Positions 51,711 through 52,213 of a DNA stretch of 52,213 nucleotides are shown here, piece after piece. Position 1 is the first letter of the stretch. Each line of letters starts with the position of its first letter. The stretch spans positions 1 to 52,213 of the forward strand of contig SFDX01000017.1 of NCBI GenBank assembly GCA_004557455.1, read 5' to 3'. The translations under genes were made by a program, and so were the position numbers. The notes under the pieces were generated by a model. That model was not told the origin of the DNA, searched no databases, and worked only from the letters and a program-made list of their open reading frames with translations. Source of the stretch: Akkermansia muciniphila. GTDB lineage: Bacteria; Verrucomicrobiota; Verrucomicrobiia; Verrucomicrobiales; Akkermansiaceae.

Positions 51711-51747
51711 CGTATCCCGCAGGCATGGCTTTGCTTTTCGTGTTGGG

Positions 51748-52213
51748 TCAGTTCCAGAAGAGTTTGGCATCGCGGGCGCCGGTGCGGGTGGGGTTCAGGT
51801 AGCGGGTACGGAGAAGGTTGGTGCTGCTGTGGCCCATTTCCAGCTGTAGTTCGGGGAGGGAGCGGAAGCGGAGGACGTGGTAGGTCGCGAAGGTGTGGCG
51901 GAGGGCATCCGATTGCCAGCGGCGGAAGCCGGCGGCGCGGCGGAGGGCGCGCCAGCGTTTGGGCCAGTTCGGCGGGATGGTGCCGCCTTTGCTGCGGACG
52001 GCGCGGCGGGGGAGTTTGTGGAGGTGAACCGTGCGTCCGCCGCCTGTTTTGCTTACCTGCGGGCGGATGTGCACCGTGCCTTCTTTCCAGTCGATGTCGT
52101 GGGCGGGGTCGAGGCGCTGCACCTCGGCGGGGCGCAGGCCGCCGTACATCAGCAGGTGCAGGGAGAGCCGCATCGCGGCGTGCTCGGGGCGCTCCGCTGC
52201 CGCTTCCAGTCGC
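51748..52213 (-). CDS. Tyrosine recombinase/integrase, C-terminal part (runs off window)
   Basis: The frame is open to the window edge; 155 codons of the 3' part are seen. It shows the catalytic domain: Arg in GGLRPAEVQ, the beta-hairpin Lys in SKTGGGRTVHL, ALRHTFATY, GHSSTNLL and the nucleophile Tyr in TRYLNP. In the HxLRH box the first His is replaced by Asp (DALRH), a variation known in some integrases. The N-terminal DNA-binding part lies beyond 52213. Adjacent repeat B, with inverted arms, may be its substrate or the edge of a mobile element (inference). Confidence 0.88.
   Translation of the reverse strand, partial: RLEAAAERPEHAAMRLSLHLLMYGGLRPAEVQRLDPAHDIDWKEGTVHIRPQVSKTGGGRTVHLHKLPRRAVRSKGGTIPPNWPKRWRALRRAAGFRRWQSDALRHTFATYHVLRFRSLPELQLEMGHSSTNLLRTRYLNPTRTGARDAKLFWN

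Noticed and set aside
51571..51849. A 92-codon plus-strand frame through repeat B
   Set aside because: It is composed of the inverted-repeat element and the antisense of the integrase end; the corresponding frame is not kept in copy A.

Overview
The window looks like chromosome of a gut-associated Verrucomicrobiota bacterium, most probably an Akkermansia relative. The support is the gene content: an exported M60 mucinase-type metallopeptidase, two exported sulfatases, a secreted serpin, a B12-riboswitch operon and a mcsA-mcsB-clpC cluster. Housekeeping genes are GC-rich. They are interrupted by AT-richer patches of short hypothetical genes near 1-540, 21.5-23.8 kb and 27.3-28.2 kb. No rRNA, tRNA or CRISPR array was seen. 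The genus assignment is inference.

Layout. 0.5-2.8 kb: rseP and a YycJ-like metallo-beta-lactamase-fold hydrolase (minus). 2.9-8.1 kb: sulP, mutY, leuA and pth (plus), mostly joined by 4-nt stop/start overlaps. 8.0-8.3 kb: copy A of a structured repeat that also supplies the pth stop codon, then the clpC terminator. 8.3-12.7 kb: mcsA-mcsB-clpC (minus). 12.9-15.3 kb: an isolated phage-type structural gene. 15.4-18.9 kb: an exported thioredoxin-like protein, divergent from an exported ankyrin protein that is coupled to the M60 peptidase. 19-20.9 kb: an exported UGSC-like protein. 21.2-23.6 kb: an eroded RHS/YD-repeat tail followed by small membrane, exported or broken genes, two of them behind near-identical 68-nt leaders. 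23.9-27.2 kb: an RsmA-Nudix fusion, an ECF-like sigma factor and an unrecognised protein. 27.3-30.8 kb: AT-rich hypotheticals, a decayed glcD with an unannotated 50-residue membrane protein in front, and a lipoprotein serpin. 30.9-35.5 kb: cobalamin riboswitch - TonB-dependent receptor - family 5 solute-binding protein - TonB. 35.7-41.6 kb: rsfS, ftsH, ribBA, glnS. 41.7-46.5 kb: two sulfatases flanking an aldo/keto reductase. 46.5-51.3 kb: leuS, lepB and a squalene/phytoene-synthase-like gene. 51.4-52.2 kb: copy B of the structured repeat, bounded by long inverted arms, beside the 3' part of a tyrosine recombinase that runs off the window.

Two themes cross the window. First, many genes have a sigma70-type promoter whose -35 element is embedded in GGCTTG or GCTTG, with a 16-18 bp spacer and a -10 only 6-12 nt before the start codon. 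This predicts leaderless or nearly leaderless mRNAs and helps choose several starts. Second, mobile or recombining DNA is scattered among core genes: repeats A and B with the integrase, the RHS remnant with duplicated leaders, the orphan phage gene, and an inverted-repeat pair with a palindromic promoter motif at 27.3-29.5 kb. Proteins acting at the host interface (M60 peptidase, sulfatases, serpin, B12 receptor) fit life on mucus.
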